Source: Myxococcales bacterium
GTDB taxonomy: Bacteria; Myxococcota; Myxococcia; Myxococcales; Anaeromyxobacteraceae
Direction: 5' to 3'
DNA length: 12,914 nucleotides
Assembly: GCA_021779335.1 (NCBI GenBank)
Contig: JAJYAW010000037.1
Coordinates: 1-12,914, forward strand
A program made the translations under genes and the position numbers. The number at the start of each line of letters is the position of its first letter. Position 1 is the stretch's first letter. The notes under the pieces were generated by a model. The model made no database searches. It was not told the origin of the DNA and saw nothing but the letters and a program-made list of their open reading frames with translations. Positions 1 to 6,252 of this stretch are shown here, in pieces.

Positions 1-1
1 G

Positions 2-442
2 GCCGCGCCCCCGGCCGGGCCCGCGCCAGGACCGGCCGTGAAGCCGGCCGTCGCCGCCCCCGCCGCCCCCGCCGATCCCGCCGCGATCGCCGCCTGGCAC
101 CTGGGGGAGGGCGGTCGGCGCTACGAGGCGGGGGACTTCCTCGGCTCGGTGGCCGAGTACCGGCGCGCGCTGGGCGCCCGGCCGAGCGCCGCGGCCTTCG
201 TCGGGCTGGCGCGGTCGCTCTACGACGCCAACCCGAGGAACGCCGGCGAGGCGCTGCGCGCCCTGGACGCGGCCCTCCGGCTCGACCCGCGTCACGCCCA
301 GGCCTACCTGCTCCAGGGCGTCATCCACCAGGACGAGGGGCGCCAGGCCCAGGCGCGCCAGGCGTACCAGCGGTTCCTCCAGCTCCAGCCGACCGGTCCC
401 CAGGCGGCCGACGTCCGCCAGATCCTCGCCAGGCCGCGGTGA
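2..442 (+). CDS. TPR-repeat protein, C-terminal part (5' end outside window)
   Basis: The frame is open from the window edge to the stop at 442, so this is probably the C-terminal ~146 residues of a longer protein. A GTG at 38 could serve as a start, but it lies inside a Pro/Ala-rich stretch that continues upstream without a stop and has no ribosome binding site. After that linker (fragment residues 1-28) come three tandem tetratricopeptide-like helix pairs at about residues 30-61, 63-96 and 99-131. They show the usual pattern of small residues, an A-x2-x-Y-x-R-A-L-type second helix and a closing L-x-P. TPR domains mediate protein-protein contacts. A Pro/Ala linker before a terminal TPR is common in large myxobacterial proteins, including kinases and motility proteins. 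What the rest of this protein does cannot be seen. The gene ends 72 bases before tsaD on the same strand. Confidence 0.75.
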   Translation, partial: AAPPAGPAPGPAVKPAVAAPAAPADPAAIAAWHLGEGGRRYEAGDFLGSVAEYRRALGARPSAAAFVGLARSLYDANPRNAGEALRALDAALRLDPRHAQAYLLQGVIHQDEGRQAQARQAYQRFLQLQPTGPQAADVRQILARPR

Positions 443-514
443 CGGCGCGCGCCCCGCGGCTCCGGGCCTCCGCCCGTTGCGCCCCGGCGACGATCAGGCT
501 AGGTGGGAGGGCCC

Positions 515-1516
515 ATGAACGTCCTCGGCATCGAGACCAGCTGCGACGAGACCGCCGCGGCCGTCGTCGAGGACGGGCGGCGCATCCGCTCCGACGTCGT
601 CTCCACCCAGATCGAGATCCACCGGCGCTGGGGCGGGGTGGTGCCGGAGCTGGCCAGCCGCAACCACGTGGTGCAGATCATGCCGGTGGTGGACGAGGCG
701 GTCACCCGGGCCGGCGGCCCGGCCGCCGTGGACGCCATCGCCGTCACCAGCGGCCCGGGGCTGGTGGGCGCGCTGCTGGTGGGCGTGCAGGTCGCCAAGG
801 CGCTGGCCGCCGCCTGGGAGAAACCGCTGGTGCAGGTGAACCACCTGGAGGGGCACCTGCTGGCCGCCTTCCTGGGCGAGGAGCCGCCCACCTTCCCCTT
901 CCTCGGCCTGGTGGTCTCGGGCGGGCACACCTCGCTCTACGAGGCGCGCGCCTTCGGCGACTACCGGCTGCTGGGCCAGACCCGCGACGACGCCGCCGGC
1001 GAGGCCTTCGACAAGGGGGCCAAGCTGCTCGGGCTGCCCTACCCGGGCGGCGTGGCCATCGACCGGCTGGCCAGGGCCGGCGACGCGAAGGCCATCCGCT
1101 TCCCCAGGGCCATCGTCAAGGGGGCCGACCTCGACTTCAGCTTCTCGGGCCTCAAGACCGCGCTGCTCCACCACGTGCGCGGGCACGGCGTGCCGGAGGG
1201 GCAGGGGCTGGCCGACCTGTGCGCCAGCTACCAGGAGGCCATCGTGGGGGCGCTGGTGCAGAAGGCCTTCCGCGCGGCGCGCCGCTTCCAGCTGCCCACC
1301 CTGGTGCTGGCCGGCGGCGTGGCCGCCAACGGCCGCCTGCGCGCCGCCGCCGCCGAGCGGGCGGCGGGGTACGAGGACCTGCGGGTGGTGGTCCCGGCGC
1401 CGCGGCTCTGCACCGACAACGCCGCCATGATCGCGGTGGCCGGCACCCACGCGCTGGAGCGCGGCCTCCGGGCCGGCGCCGACCTCAACGCCGACCCGGC
1501 CTGGCGGCTGCAGTGA
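515..1516 (+). CDS. tsaD: tRNA N6-adenosine threonylcarbamoyltransferase TsaD
   Basis: TsaD (Gcp/YgjD/Kae1 family) transfers the threonylcarbamoyl group from threonylcarbamoyl-AMP to A37 of ANN-decoding tRNAs, working in the cytoplasm with TsaB and TsaE. The 333-residue length is normal for the family. The N-terminal GIETSCDET motif (residues 5-13) and SGPGLVGALLVG (79-90) belong to the ASKHA fold. Metal ligands are visible as H110 and H114 in NHLEGH and as D301 in CTDNAAMIA; SGGHTS (135-140) is also conserved. I chose the ATG at 515 over the in-frame GTG at 503. The protein then begins MNVLGIETS as in relatives, with AGG/GGAGG bases at 501-510 just upstream. The stop overlaps the rsmA start (GTGA), so the two are very likely co-transcribed and translationally coupled. 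No convincing promoter is seen in the 72-base gap before it. Confidence 0.97.
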   Translation: MNVLGIETSCDETAAAVVEDGRRIRSDVVSTQIEIHRRWGGVVPELASRNHVVQIMPVVDEAVTRAGGPAAVDAIAVTSGPGLVGALLVGVQVAKALAAAWEKPLVQVNHLEGHLLAAFLGEEPPTFPFLGLVVSGGHTSLYEARAFGDYRLLGQTRDDAAGEAFDKGAKLLGLPYPGGVAIDRLARAGDAKAIRFPRAIVKGADLDFSFSGLKTALLHHVRGHGVPEGQGLADLCASYQEAIVGALVQKAFRAARRFQLPTLVLAGGVAANGRLRAAAAERAAGYEDLRVVVPAPRLCTDNAAMIAVAGTHALERGLRAGADLNADPAWRLQ

Positions 1517-2358
1517 GCGGCTACCCCAGCCCGCGGGCGCTCCTCGACAAGTACGAGCTGAGGGCCAAGAAGAGCTGGGGGCAGAACTTCGTGGGCGACG
1601 AGCACGTCCTCGACGACATCGCCCGGCTGGCGGCGCCGCGGGCGGGGGGGCGGGTGGTGGAGCTCGGCGCGGGGCTCGGCCACCTGACCGTCCGGCTGCT
1701 GGCGCGCGGCGCCGTGGTCACCGCGGTGGAGCGCGACCGCGACATGGCCCGGGTGCTGCGCGGCGAGCTGGGCGACCGGATCACGCTGCTGGAGGCCGAC
1801 GCGGCCCGCCTCGACTACGCGGCGCTGGCCGCCGCCGGCCCGCTGGCGGTGGTGGGGAACCTGCCCTACCACCTCACCTCGCCCATCCTCTTCGACCTCC
1901 TCGACCAGGCCGGCCAGGTGGACCGCGCCGTCTTCCTGCTGCAGCGGGAGGTGGCGGAGCGGCTGGCGGCCAGCCCGGGGGAGAAGGACTGGGGCGTCCT
2001 CTCGGTCTTCCTGCAGCGGGAGGCGGAGGTCTCGGTGGAGCGGATCGTCCCGCCCGGCGCCTTCTTCCCGCCGCCCCGGGTCCACTCGGCGGTCGTCCAC
2101 GTGGCCTTCCGGCCGCCCGCGCCGGCCGCCGCGGTGCTCGACCCGGCCCGCTTCCGCGCGCTGGTCAAGGCGGGCTTCGCCCAGCGGCGCAAGACGCTGG
2201 GGAACGCGCTCAAGGCCGGCAAGGTGGCGCCGCCGGAGGCGCTGGCCGCGGCGCTGGCCGCCACCGGCCTCGATCCGGGGCGGCGCGGCGAGACGCTCAC
2301 CGTCGAGGAGTGGGCGGCGCTGGAGCGGGCGCTGGGGCCGGCCTCCACGGCCGCCTGA
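1513..2358 (+). CDS. rsmA: 16S rRNA (A1518/A1519-N6) dimethyltransferase RsmA (KsgA)
   Basis: RsmA dimethylates two adjacent adenines in the 3' terminal helix of 16S rRNA, using S-adenosylmethionine, late in 30S subunit assembly. The 281-residue protein carries family landmarks in order: KSWGQNF (20-26), the SAM-binding motif I VVELGAGLGHLT (48-59), an acidic residue after the second strand (VERDRD, 72-77), the catalytic motif IV NLPY (116-119), and FPPPRVHSAVV (185-195) before the C-terminal helical domain with QRRKTLGNAL (224-233). The start is a GTG at 1513 sharing four bases (GTGA) with the tsaD stop; no independent strong ribosome binding site is visible, consistent with coupled translation. 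A strong hairpin at 2377-2404 lies 18 bases past the stop and probably ends the unit. Pairing with tsaD makes this a small translation-fidelity operon. Confidence 0.97.
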   Translation: MSGYPSPRALLDKYELRAKKSWGQNFVGDEHVLDDIARLAAPRAGGRVVELGAGLGHLTVRLLARGAVVTAVERDRDMARVLRGELGDRITLLEADAARLDYAALAAAGPLAVVGNLPYHLTSPILFDLLDQAGQVDRAVFLLQREVAERLAASPGEKDWGVLSVFLQREAEVSVERIVPPGAFFPPPRVHSAVVHVAFRPPAPAAAVLDPARFRALVKAGFAQRRKTLGNALKAGKVAPPEALAAALAATGLDPGRRGETLTVEEWAALERALGPASTAA

Positions 2359-2376
2359 GCCGACCCCCGAGACGCC

Positions 2377-2404
2377 CGCGGCGGCCCGGTGAGGGGCCGC
2401 CGCG
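2377..2404 (+). terminator. Strong GC hairpin after rsmA
   Basis: A perfect 11-bp inverted repeat (CGCGGCGGCCC, 6-base loop GGTGAG, then its complement) begins 18 bases past the rsmA stop. There is no real T-run after it, as is common in very GC-rich genomes, so its termination strength is inferred. It would end tsaD-rsmA transcription before the convergent minus-strand gene. Confidence 0.55.
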
Positions 2405-2480
2405 CCGTCGTCCACTTCCTGTCACAGGGCCACGGACGCCCGCCCTCCAACCCTGTGCAGCCCGCCCCGACCCCTTCAAA

Positions 2481-2494
2481 CGACCCCGTGGTCG
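2481..2494 (-). terminator. Possible intrinsic terminator of the small minus-strand gene
   Basis: On the minus strand, CGACC-ACGG-GGTCG forms a 5-bp stem with a four-base loop, followed directly by TTTGAAG, 28 bases past the stop of the gene at 2523-2804. An alternative 7-bp pairing (CCCGACC at 2466-2472 with GGTCGGG at 2490-2496) uses part of the same sequence. The stem is short and the T-run weak, so this is tentative. Confidence 0.35.
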
Positions 2495-2522
2495 GGCGCC
2501 CGTGGCAACCTTGTCGCCGCGC

Positions 2523-2804
2523 CTACGTCCCGCCGTTGCGGGCCGTCGCCAGCAGGAGGCTCATGTTCCTGGCGCCGTTCTCGCCGAGGTAGCGGCGGAA
2601 GGCGGCGGCGTCGAGCCTCATGGACGCGATGGTGGCGTCCACGATCTCGCCGTAGGTCCTGGTGCCCGGCTTCTTGAGCTCGAGCGCGACCTTGAGGATG
2701 GCGCGGTGGAAGGCGGGGTCCACCTCGTCCACCGCCACCGGGCGGCGGGCCGACGCGACCGCGGCCTTCTCAGCGACCTTGACCCCGACCTTGCGATGCG
2801 CCAT
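2523..2804 (-). CDS. Small basic protein of unknown function (93 aa)
   Basis: I do not recognise this family. The start is the ATG at 2804: AGGGAGG lies about nine bases upstream and a good promoter lies further up. A longer frame to 2870 would start inside that promoter. The 93-residue product has an Ala/Lys/Arg-rich N-terminus (residues 1-25), then a predicted helical body (28-90) containing KKPGTRTYGEIVDATIAS. It has 16 Lys/Arg against 9 Asp/Glu by count, no signal peptide and no membrane segment, so it is probably a soluble cytoplasmic protein. The charge and size would suit a nucleic-acid binding or histone-like protein, but no diagnostic motif (lysine-repeat tail, helix-turn-helix consensus or Cys/His pairs) is present, so this stays a guess. 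It is divergent from the deoxynucleoside kinase gene and convergent with rsmA. The promoter overlaps inverted repeats that suggest regulation. Confidence 0.8.
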   Translation of the reverse strand: MAHRKVGVKVAEKAAVASARRPVAVDEVDPAFHRAILKVALELKKPGTRTYGEIVDATIASMRLDAAAFRRYLGENGARNMSLLLATARNGGT

Positions 2805-2848
2805 CCGAAAGGACCTCCCTGCCGGCGACTGCGCGATGAAGATGAGCC

Positions 2849-2886
2849 GTGACGATACGTGTCGTGTCACGCACTGTCAAGACACG
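2849..2886. promoter_or_regulatory. Nested inverted repeats over the promoter (candidate operator)
   Basis: Two overlapping dyads share the same geometry: GTGAC-N12-GTCAC (2849-2870) and CGTGTC-N12-GACACG (2863-2886). A further CGTGTC lies at 2858-2863 and another CGTGTCA at 2980-2986. Together the dyads cover the -10, spacer and -35 of the minus-strand promoter, where a bound protein would block or modulate transcription. Binding by a regulator is inferred from position and symmetry only. Confidence 0.45.
2852..2880 (-). promoter_or_regulatory. Sigma-70-type promoter of the small basic protein gene
   Basis: On the minus strand there is a perfect -35 hexamer TTGACA (2880-2875), a 17-base spacer, and a -10 hexamer TATCGT (2857-2852), four of six matches to consensus. 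A transcript would start near 2845, leaving a leader of about 40 bases that holds the AGGGAGG ribosome binding site. This is the best promoter match I found by eye in the window, and it sits in the most AT-rich intergenic stretch. Confidence 0.65.
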
Positions 2887-3076
2887 CCCAAAAGTCAAGA
2901 AAACGCGTGAGCTTCCGGTGGGTTGCGGCTTGAGGCGCCGCGGCAGCCATGATCTTTGGATCACAGGGATAGCGATCCTCGTGTCATGGTCGGCCCAGGC
3001 GCGGGCCCCGGATCCCGCTCGCGTTTACAGCGGCCCCGCCTTTTGGCAATCTCCGCCCTCGCCCACCCAAGGACCC

Positions 3077-3733
3077 ATGGACAGGCCCCAGGATCGCCCC
3101 CGCTACATCGCGGTCGAAGGCCCCATCGGCGTGGGGAAGACCACCCTCACGCAGCGCCTGGCCGAGCGGCTCGGCGGCCGGCTCCTCCTCGAGCCCGTCG
3201 AGGAGAACCCGTTCCTGCCGGCCTTCTACGAGGACGCCCGCAAGAACGCCTTCCAGACCCAGCTCTTCTTCCTGCTCTCGCGCTTCCAGCAGCAGCAGCA
3301 GCTCTTCCAGCAGGACCTCTTCACGCAGGGCACCTGCAGCGACTACCTCTTCGCCAAGGACCGCATCTTCGCGGCGCTCACCCTCGACCAGCACGAGCTG
3401 GCGCTCTACGAGCGGCTCTACGAGGCGCTGCAGCCGCGGGTGGTGAAGCCGGACCTGGTGATCTACCTGCAGGCCCGCACCGAGGTGCTCCTGCGGCGCA
3501 TCTCCCGCCGCGGCCGCGGCTACGAGCGGGACATCGACCCCGACTACGTGGAGGCCCTGGCGGCGGCCTACAACGACTTCTTCTTCCACTACGAGGAGAC
3601 GCCGCTCCTGGTCGTCAACACGAGCGACATCGATCTCGTCGCCAACGAGGGCGACATGGAGGCGCTGGCGGCGGTCATCCGGCGCCACCGCCAGGGCACG
3701 CAGCACTACATCCCGGGCGGCGCCGGCCGGTAG
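3077..3733 (+). CDS. Deoxynucleoside kinase (dNK/dGK/dCK family)
   Basis: This family phosphorylates deoxynucleosides at the 5' position with ATP, salvaging them into the dNTP pool in the cytoplasm. The 218-residue product begins after a short leader with a P-loop, GPIGVGKTT (15-23). Next come the substrate-site segment LEPVEENPF (38-46), a DR-type motif SDYLFAKDR (88-96) and an Arg-rich LID with RRGRGYERDI (144-153). This order and length fit bacterial deoxyadenosine/deoxyguanosine kinases. Substrate preference cannot be told from the sequence. A run of five glutamines (71-75, CAG codons) sits at the end of helix FFLLSRF. I chose the ATG at 3077, preceded closely by AAGGA; an upstream in-frame GTG at 2849 would add 76 non-family residues read from promoter DNA. 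The gene is divergent from the small basic protein gene and 132 bases before panB. Confidence 0.9.
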   Translation: MDRPQDRPRYIAVEGPIGVGKTTLTQRLAERLGGRLLLEPVEENPFLPAFYEDARKNAFQTQLFFLLSRFQQQQQLFQQDLFTQGTCSDYLFAKDRIFAALTLDQHELALYERLYEALQPRVVKPDLVIYLQARTEVLLRRISRRGRGYERDIDPDYVEALAAAYNDFFFHYEETPLLVVNTSDIDLVANEGDMEALAAVIRRHRQGTQHYIPGGAGR

Positions 3734-3750
3734 GTCCCCGCGCGGAACAG

Positions 3751-3779
3751 GTGACAGCGGGCGCCCGTTCGGCTTAGAT
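3751..3779 (+). promoter_or_regulatory. Candidate sigma-70-type promoter for panB-panC-smpB
   Basis: GTGACA (3751-3756, five of six matches to the -35 consensus) is followed by a 17-base spacer and TTAGAT (3774-3779, three of six to the -10). It lies in the 132-base gap between the kinase and panB, about 87 bases before the panB start. The leader would carry a small hairpin at 3834-3847 (CCCCG-CTCG-CGGGG core) just ahead of the ribosome binding site. The -10 match is weak. Confidence 0.4.
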
Positions 3780-3865
3780 CGTCGGTCTCGGTTGGCTCGA
3801 GTCCGCATTCTCCCTTCCTTCCAATGGGCGGGACCCCGCTCGCGGGGCCTACACCGGAGGTCGGC

Positions 3866-4780
3866 ATGTCGACGCAGTCCAGCGGCACGCGCCGCGTCAC
3901 GGTTCAAGACCTGAGGCGGTTCAAGGAGCGCGGCGAGAAGATCGCCGTGGTCACGGCCTACGACGCCACCGCCGCCCGCCTGGTCGGCGAGGCCGGCGTC
4001 GACGCGGTGCTGGTGGGGGACTCCCTCGGCATGGTGGTGCAGGGGCACGACTCGACGCTCCCGGTCACCCTGGACCAGATGGTCTACCACTCGGCGATGG
4101 TGCGCCGCGGCCTGGCCCGCGCCGGCGCGCGCGCCCACCTGGTGGGCGACCTGCCCTTCGGCAGCTACCAGGCCAGCCCGGACGACGCGGTCAAGGCGGC
4201 CATGAGGCTCGTCGCCGAGGGCGGCGTCGAGTCGGTCAAGCTGGAGGGCGGCAGCGACTACGCCGAGGTGATCCGGCGCGTGGCGCGGGCCGGCGTGCCG
4301 GTCATGGGCCACATCGGGCTCACCCCGCAGTCGGTCCACAAGCTGGGCGGCTACGTGGTGCAGGGCAAGGACGCCGAGCGGGCCCAGGCGCTGCTGCGCG
4401 ACGCCCGCTCGCTCGAGGCGGCCGGCTGCTACGCCGTGGTGCTGGAGTGCATCCCCACCGAGCTGGCCCGCATCATCACCGGGCAGCTCGCCATCCCCAC
4501 CATCGGCATCGGGGCCGGCCCGAGCTGCGACGGCCAGGTGCTGGTCCTGAACGACCTGCTCGGCCTGGACGACGCCTTCACCCCGAAGTTCGTCCGGCGC
4601 TACGCCGAGCTGGGCGGCGAGACGCGGGGCGCGGTGGGGCGCTACGTGGCCGACGTGAAGGCGGGCGCCTTCCCGGCCGAGGAGCACACCTTCCACTCCT
4701 CCTCGGTCCGGCTCGTGCCGGTGCCGGACGAGGAGGACGGTCGCGAGGACCAGCCGGGCGTCATGGGCGCCCCGGTCTAG
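3866..4780 (+). CDS. panB: 3-methyl-2-oxobutanoate hydroxymethyltransferase PanB
   Basis: PanB (ketopantoate hydroxymethyltransferase) adds a hydroxymethyl group from 5,10-methylene-tetrahydrofolate to 2-oxoisovalerate, the first committed step of pantothenate synthesis. Motifs visible in the 304-residue protein: VTAYDA (29-34), VGDSLGMV (50-57) and GDLPFGSYQ (94-102), where D52 and D95 match the metal-binding aspartates; KLEGG (125-129) with the equivalent K and [10 protein letters not shown] (148-156); LECIPTELA (193-201) with the probable catalytic E194; and TIGIGAG (212-218). The product is longer than the ~264-residue E. coli enzyme because of an N-terminal leader of about 10 residues and an acidic C-terminal tail (from about 283). 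The ATG at 3866 has GGAGG five bases upstream (3856-3860); an in-frame ATG at 3824 lacks this. panC starts 23 bases after the stop. Confidence 0.97.
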   Translation: MSTQSSGTRRVTVQDLRRFKERGEKIAVVTAYDATAARLVGEAGVDAVLVGDSLGMVVQGHDSTLPVTLDQMVYHSAMVRRGLARAGARAHLVGDLPFGSYQASPDDAVKAAMRLVAEGGVESVKLEGGSDYAEVIRRVARAGVPVMGHIGLTPQSVHKLGGYVVQGKDAERAQALLRDARSLEAAGCYAVVLECIPTELARIITGQLAIPTIGIGAGPSCDGQVLVLNDLLGLDDAFTPKFVRRYAELGGETRGAVGRYVADVKAGAFPAEEHTFHSSSVRLVPVPDEEDGREDQPGVMGAPV

Positions 4781-4803
4781 CGGAGCCGAGGACCACCACC
4801 ACC

Positions 4804-5673
4804 GTGTCGACCCCAGCGCTCTTCACCGATCCCGCCGCCTGGCAGGCGCGCTGCCTGGCGGCCCGCCGGGAGGGGCTGCGCCTGGCGCTGGTGCCCACCA
4901 TGGGCTCCCTGCACGCCGGCCACGCCTCCCTGCTCCGCGAGGCGCGCCGGCGCGCCGACGCGGGCGGCCGCCGCGGCCTGGCGGTGGCGTCCATCTTCGT
5001 CAACCCGACCCAGTTCGGCCCGGGCGAGGACCTGGCGCGCTACCCGCGCGACCTCGAGGGCGATCTCGCCACCTGCGGCCAGGCGGGCATCGACCTCGTG
5101 CTGGCGCCCGGCGACCCGGCCCAGGTCTTCCCCCCCGACCACCAGAGCTGGGTCACCGTGGAGCGGGTCAGCCAGGGGCTGTGCGGCGCCTCGCGCCCGG
5201 GCCACTTCCGCGGGGTGGCCACCGTGGTGGCCAAGCTGCTCAACCTGACGCGCCCGGACGTGGCCATCTTCGGCGAGAAGGACTGGCAGCAGCTGGCCGT
5301 CCTGCGCGCCATGGTGCGGGACCTCGCCTTCGGCGTCGAGGTGGTGGGGATGCCCATCGTGCGCGAGGCCGACGGCCTGGCCCTCTCCTCGCGCAACGCC
5401 TACCTCTCCGCCGAGGAGCGGGGGCGGGCGCTGGCGCTCTCGCGGGCCCTCTTCGAGGCGCGCGACGCCGTCGCCGGCGGCGCCCGGGAGGCGGCGCCGC
5501 TCCTGGCCCGCGCCAGGGCCAGGCTGGAGGCGGCGGGCGCCAGGGTGGACTACGTGGAGGTCGTCGACCCGCTGGCGCTCACGCCGGTGGCCCGGGCCGA
5601 GCCCGGCGCGGTCCTGCTCCTGGCCGCCCTGGTGGGGCGCACCCGGCTCATCGACAACCTGGTGCTGCCGTGA
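4804..5673 (+). CDS. panC: Pantothenate synthetase PanC
   Basis: PanC joins pantoate and beta-alanine using ATP, through a pantoyl-adenylate, to make pantothenate. The 289-residue length is normal. Signatures of this nucleotidyltransferase family are present: PTMGSLHAGH (31-40) with the HxGH pair H37/H40, FVNPTQFGPGEDL (65-77), the RPGHFRGV segment (131-138), GEKDWQQL (157-164) and the KMSKS-equivalent SSRNAYLS (195-202). The GTG at 4804 is the only start upstream of the conserved N-terminus that keeps the expected length. GAGGA (4788-4792) lies 11 bases before it, a rather long spacing. The gene follows panB closely and shares a GTGA overlap with smpB, so panB-panC-smpB appear to form one transcript. 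Confidence 0.96.
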   Translation: MSTPALFTDPAAWQARCLAARREGLRLALVPTMGSLHAGHASLLREARRRADAGGRRGLAVASIFVNPTQFGPGEDLARYPRDLEGDLATCGQAGIDLVLAPGDPAQVFPPDHQSWVTVERVSQGLCGASRPGHFRGVATVVAKLLNLTRPDVAIFGEKDWQQLAVLRAMVRDLAFGVEVVGMPIVREADGLALSSRNAYLSAEERGRALALSRALFEARDAVAGGAREAAPLLARARARLEAAGARVDYVEVVDPLALTPVARAEPGAVLLLAALVGRTRLIDNLVLP

Positions 5674-6170
5674 GCAAGAAGGCCGGCGGCGCCAAGCGGG
5701 GCGACGGGCAGGACCCGGAGATCAAGGTGGTGGCCCGCAACAAGAAGGCGGGCTTCGACTTCCAGATCGAGGAGCGCTTCGAGGCCGGGCTGGCGCTGAC
5801 CGGCAGCGAGGTGAAGTCGCTGCGGGCCGGCAACGCCAACCTGGCCGACGCCTACGCCCGGCCCGTCAAGGGCGAGCTCTTCCTGATGAACCTCCGCATC
5901 GGCGAGTACGACAAGGCGGCCCACTTCGGCCACGCGCCGCTGCGCGATCGCAAGCTGCTGGTGGCGCGCGCCCAGATCGACAAGCTCACCAGCAAGGTGG
6001 ACCGGGCCGGCTACACCCTGGTGCCCACCCAGCTCTACTTCCGCGGCGGCTGGGCCAAGGTCGAGCTGGCCCTGGCCAAGGGGCGCTCCCACGAGGACCG
6101 GCGCGACGCCATCGCCGAGCGGGAGTCGAAGCGGGAGATGGACCGGGCGCTGTCCCGGCGCCGGCGCTGA
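5670..6170 (+). CDS. smpB: SsrA-binding protein SmpB
   Basis: SmpB binds the tRNA-like domain of tmRNA and guides it to stalled ribosomes during trans-translation. The 166-residue protein has the conserved ARNKKAGFDF start of the beta barrel (22-31), LTGSEVKSLR (43-52), LRDRKLL (91-97), YTLVPTQLYF (115-124) and KVELALAKG (130-138). A basic, Arg-rich C-terminal tail (144-166) corresponds to the part that enters the ribosomal decoding site. The N-terminus is about 10 residues longer than in many relatives and Lys/Gly-rich. The GTG start at 5670 overlaps the panC stop by four bases and has no strong ribosome binding site of its own, implying coupled translation. No tmRNA gene is seen in the window. 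A hairpin follows 15 bases after the stop. Confidence 0.97.
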   Translation: MSKKAGGAKRGDGQDPEIKVVARNKKAGFDFQIEERFEAGLALTGSEVKSLRAGNANLADAYARPVKGELFLMNLRIGEYDKAAHFGHAPLRDRKLLVARAQIDKLTSKVDRAGYTLVPTQLYFRGGWAKVELALAKGRSHEDRRDAIAERESKREMDRALSRRRR

Positions 6171-6185
6171 AGGGTGCGGCCCCGG

Positions 6186-6210
6186 CCGGTCCCCCCGACG
6201 GGGGGTCCGG
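6186..6210 (+). terminator. Hairpin after smpB
   Basis: CCGG-T-CCCCCC, loop GAC, GGGGGG-T-CCGG forms a 10-bp stem with one T/T mismatch, starting 15 bases after the smpB stop. No T-run follows. It could end the panB-panC-smpB transcript or attenuate read-through into the next gene. Confidence 0.5.
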
Positions 6211-6252
6211 GTGGGCGGCCGGCGCGAGGCCGTGTAACCTCGCCGTCAGGCC

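Noticed and set aside
443..514. Promoter for tsaD
   Set aside because: TTGCGC at about 477-482 is the only -35-like hexamer, and the sequence 17 bases on does not resemble a -10.
1228..2415. A 395-codon minus-strand frame opposite tsaD and rsmA
   Set aside because: Composition-driven shadow of two well-conserved genes; no ribosome binding site or domain.
2418..2428. CCTGT-C-ACAGG palindrome after rsmA
   Set aside because: Short dyad with a one-base centre in a convergent intergenic gap, far from any start; no support for an operator role.
2849..3076. GTG start at 2849 extending the deoxynucleoside kinase by 76 residues
   Set aside because: The extension reads through the divergent promoter and has no family similarity. 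The ATG at 3077 places the P-loop at the normal distance from the N-terminus.
2984..4696. A 570-codon open frame on the minus strand over the kinase and panB
   Set aside because: Both plus-strand genes are clear families with conserved motifs. The antisense translation is Arg/Ala/Leu/His-rich without recognisable structure.
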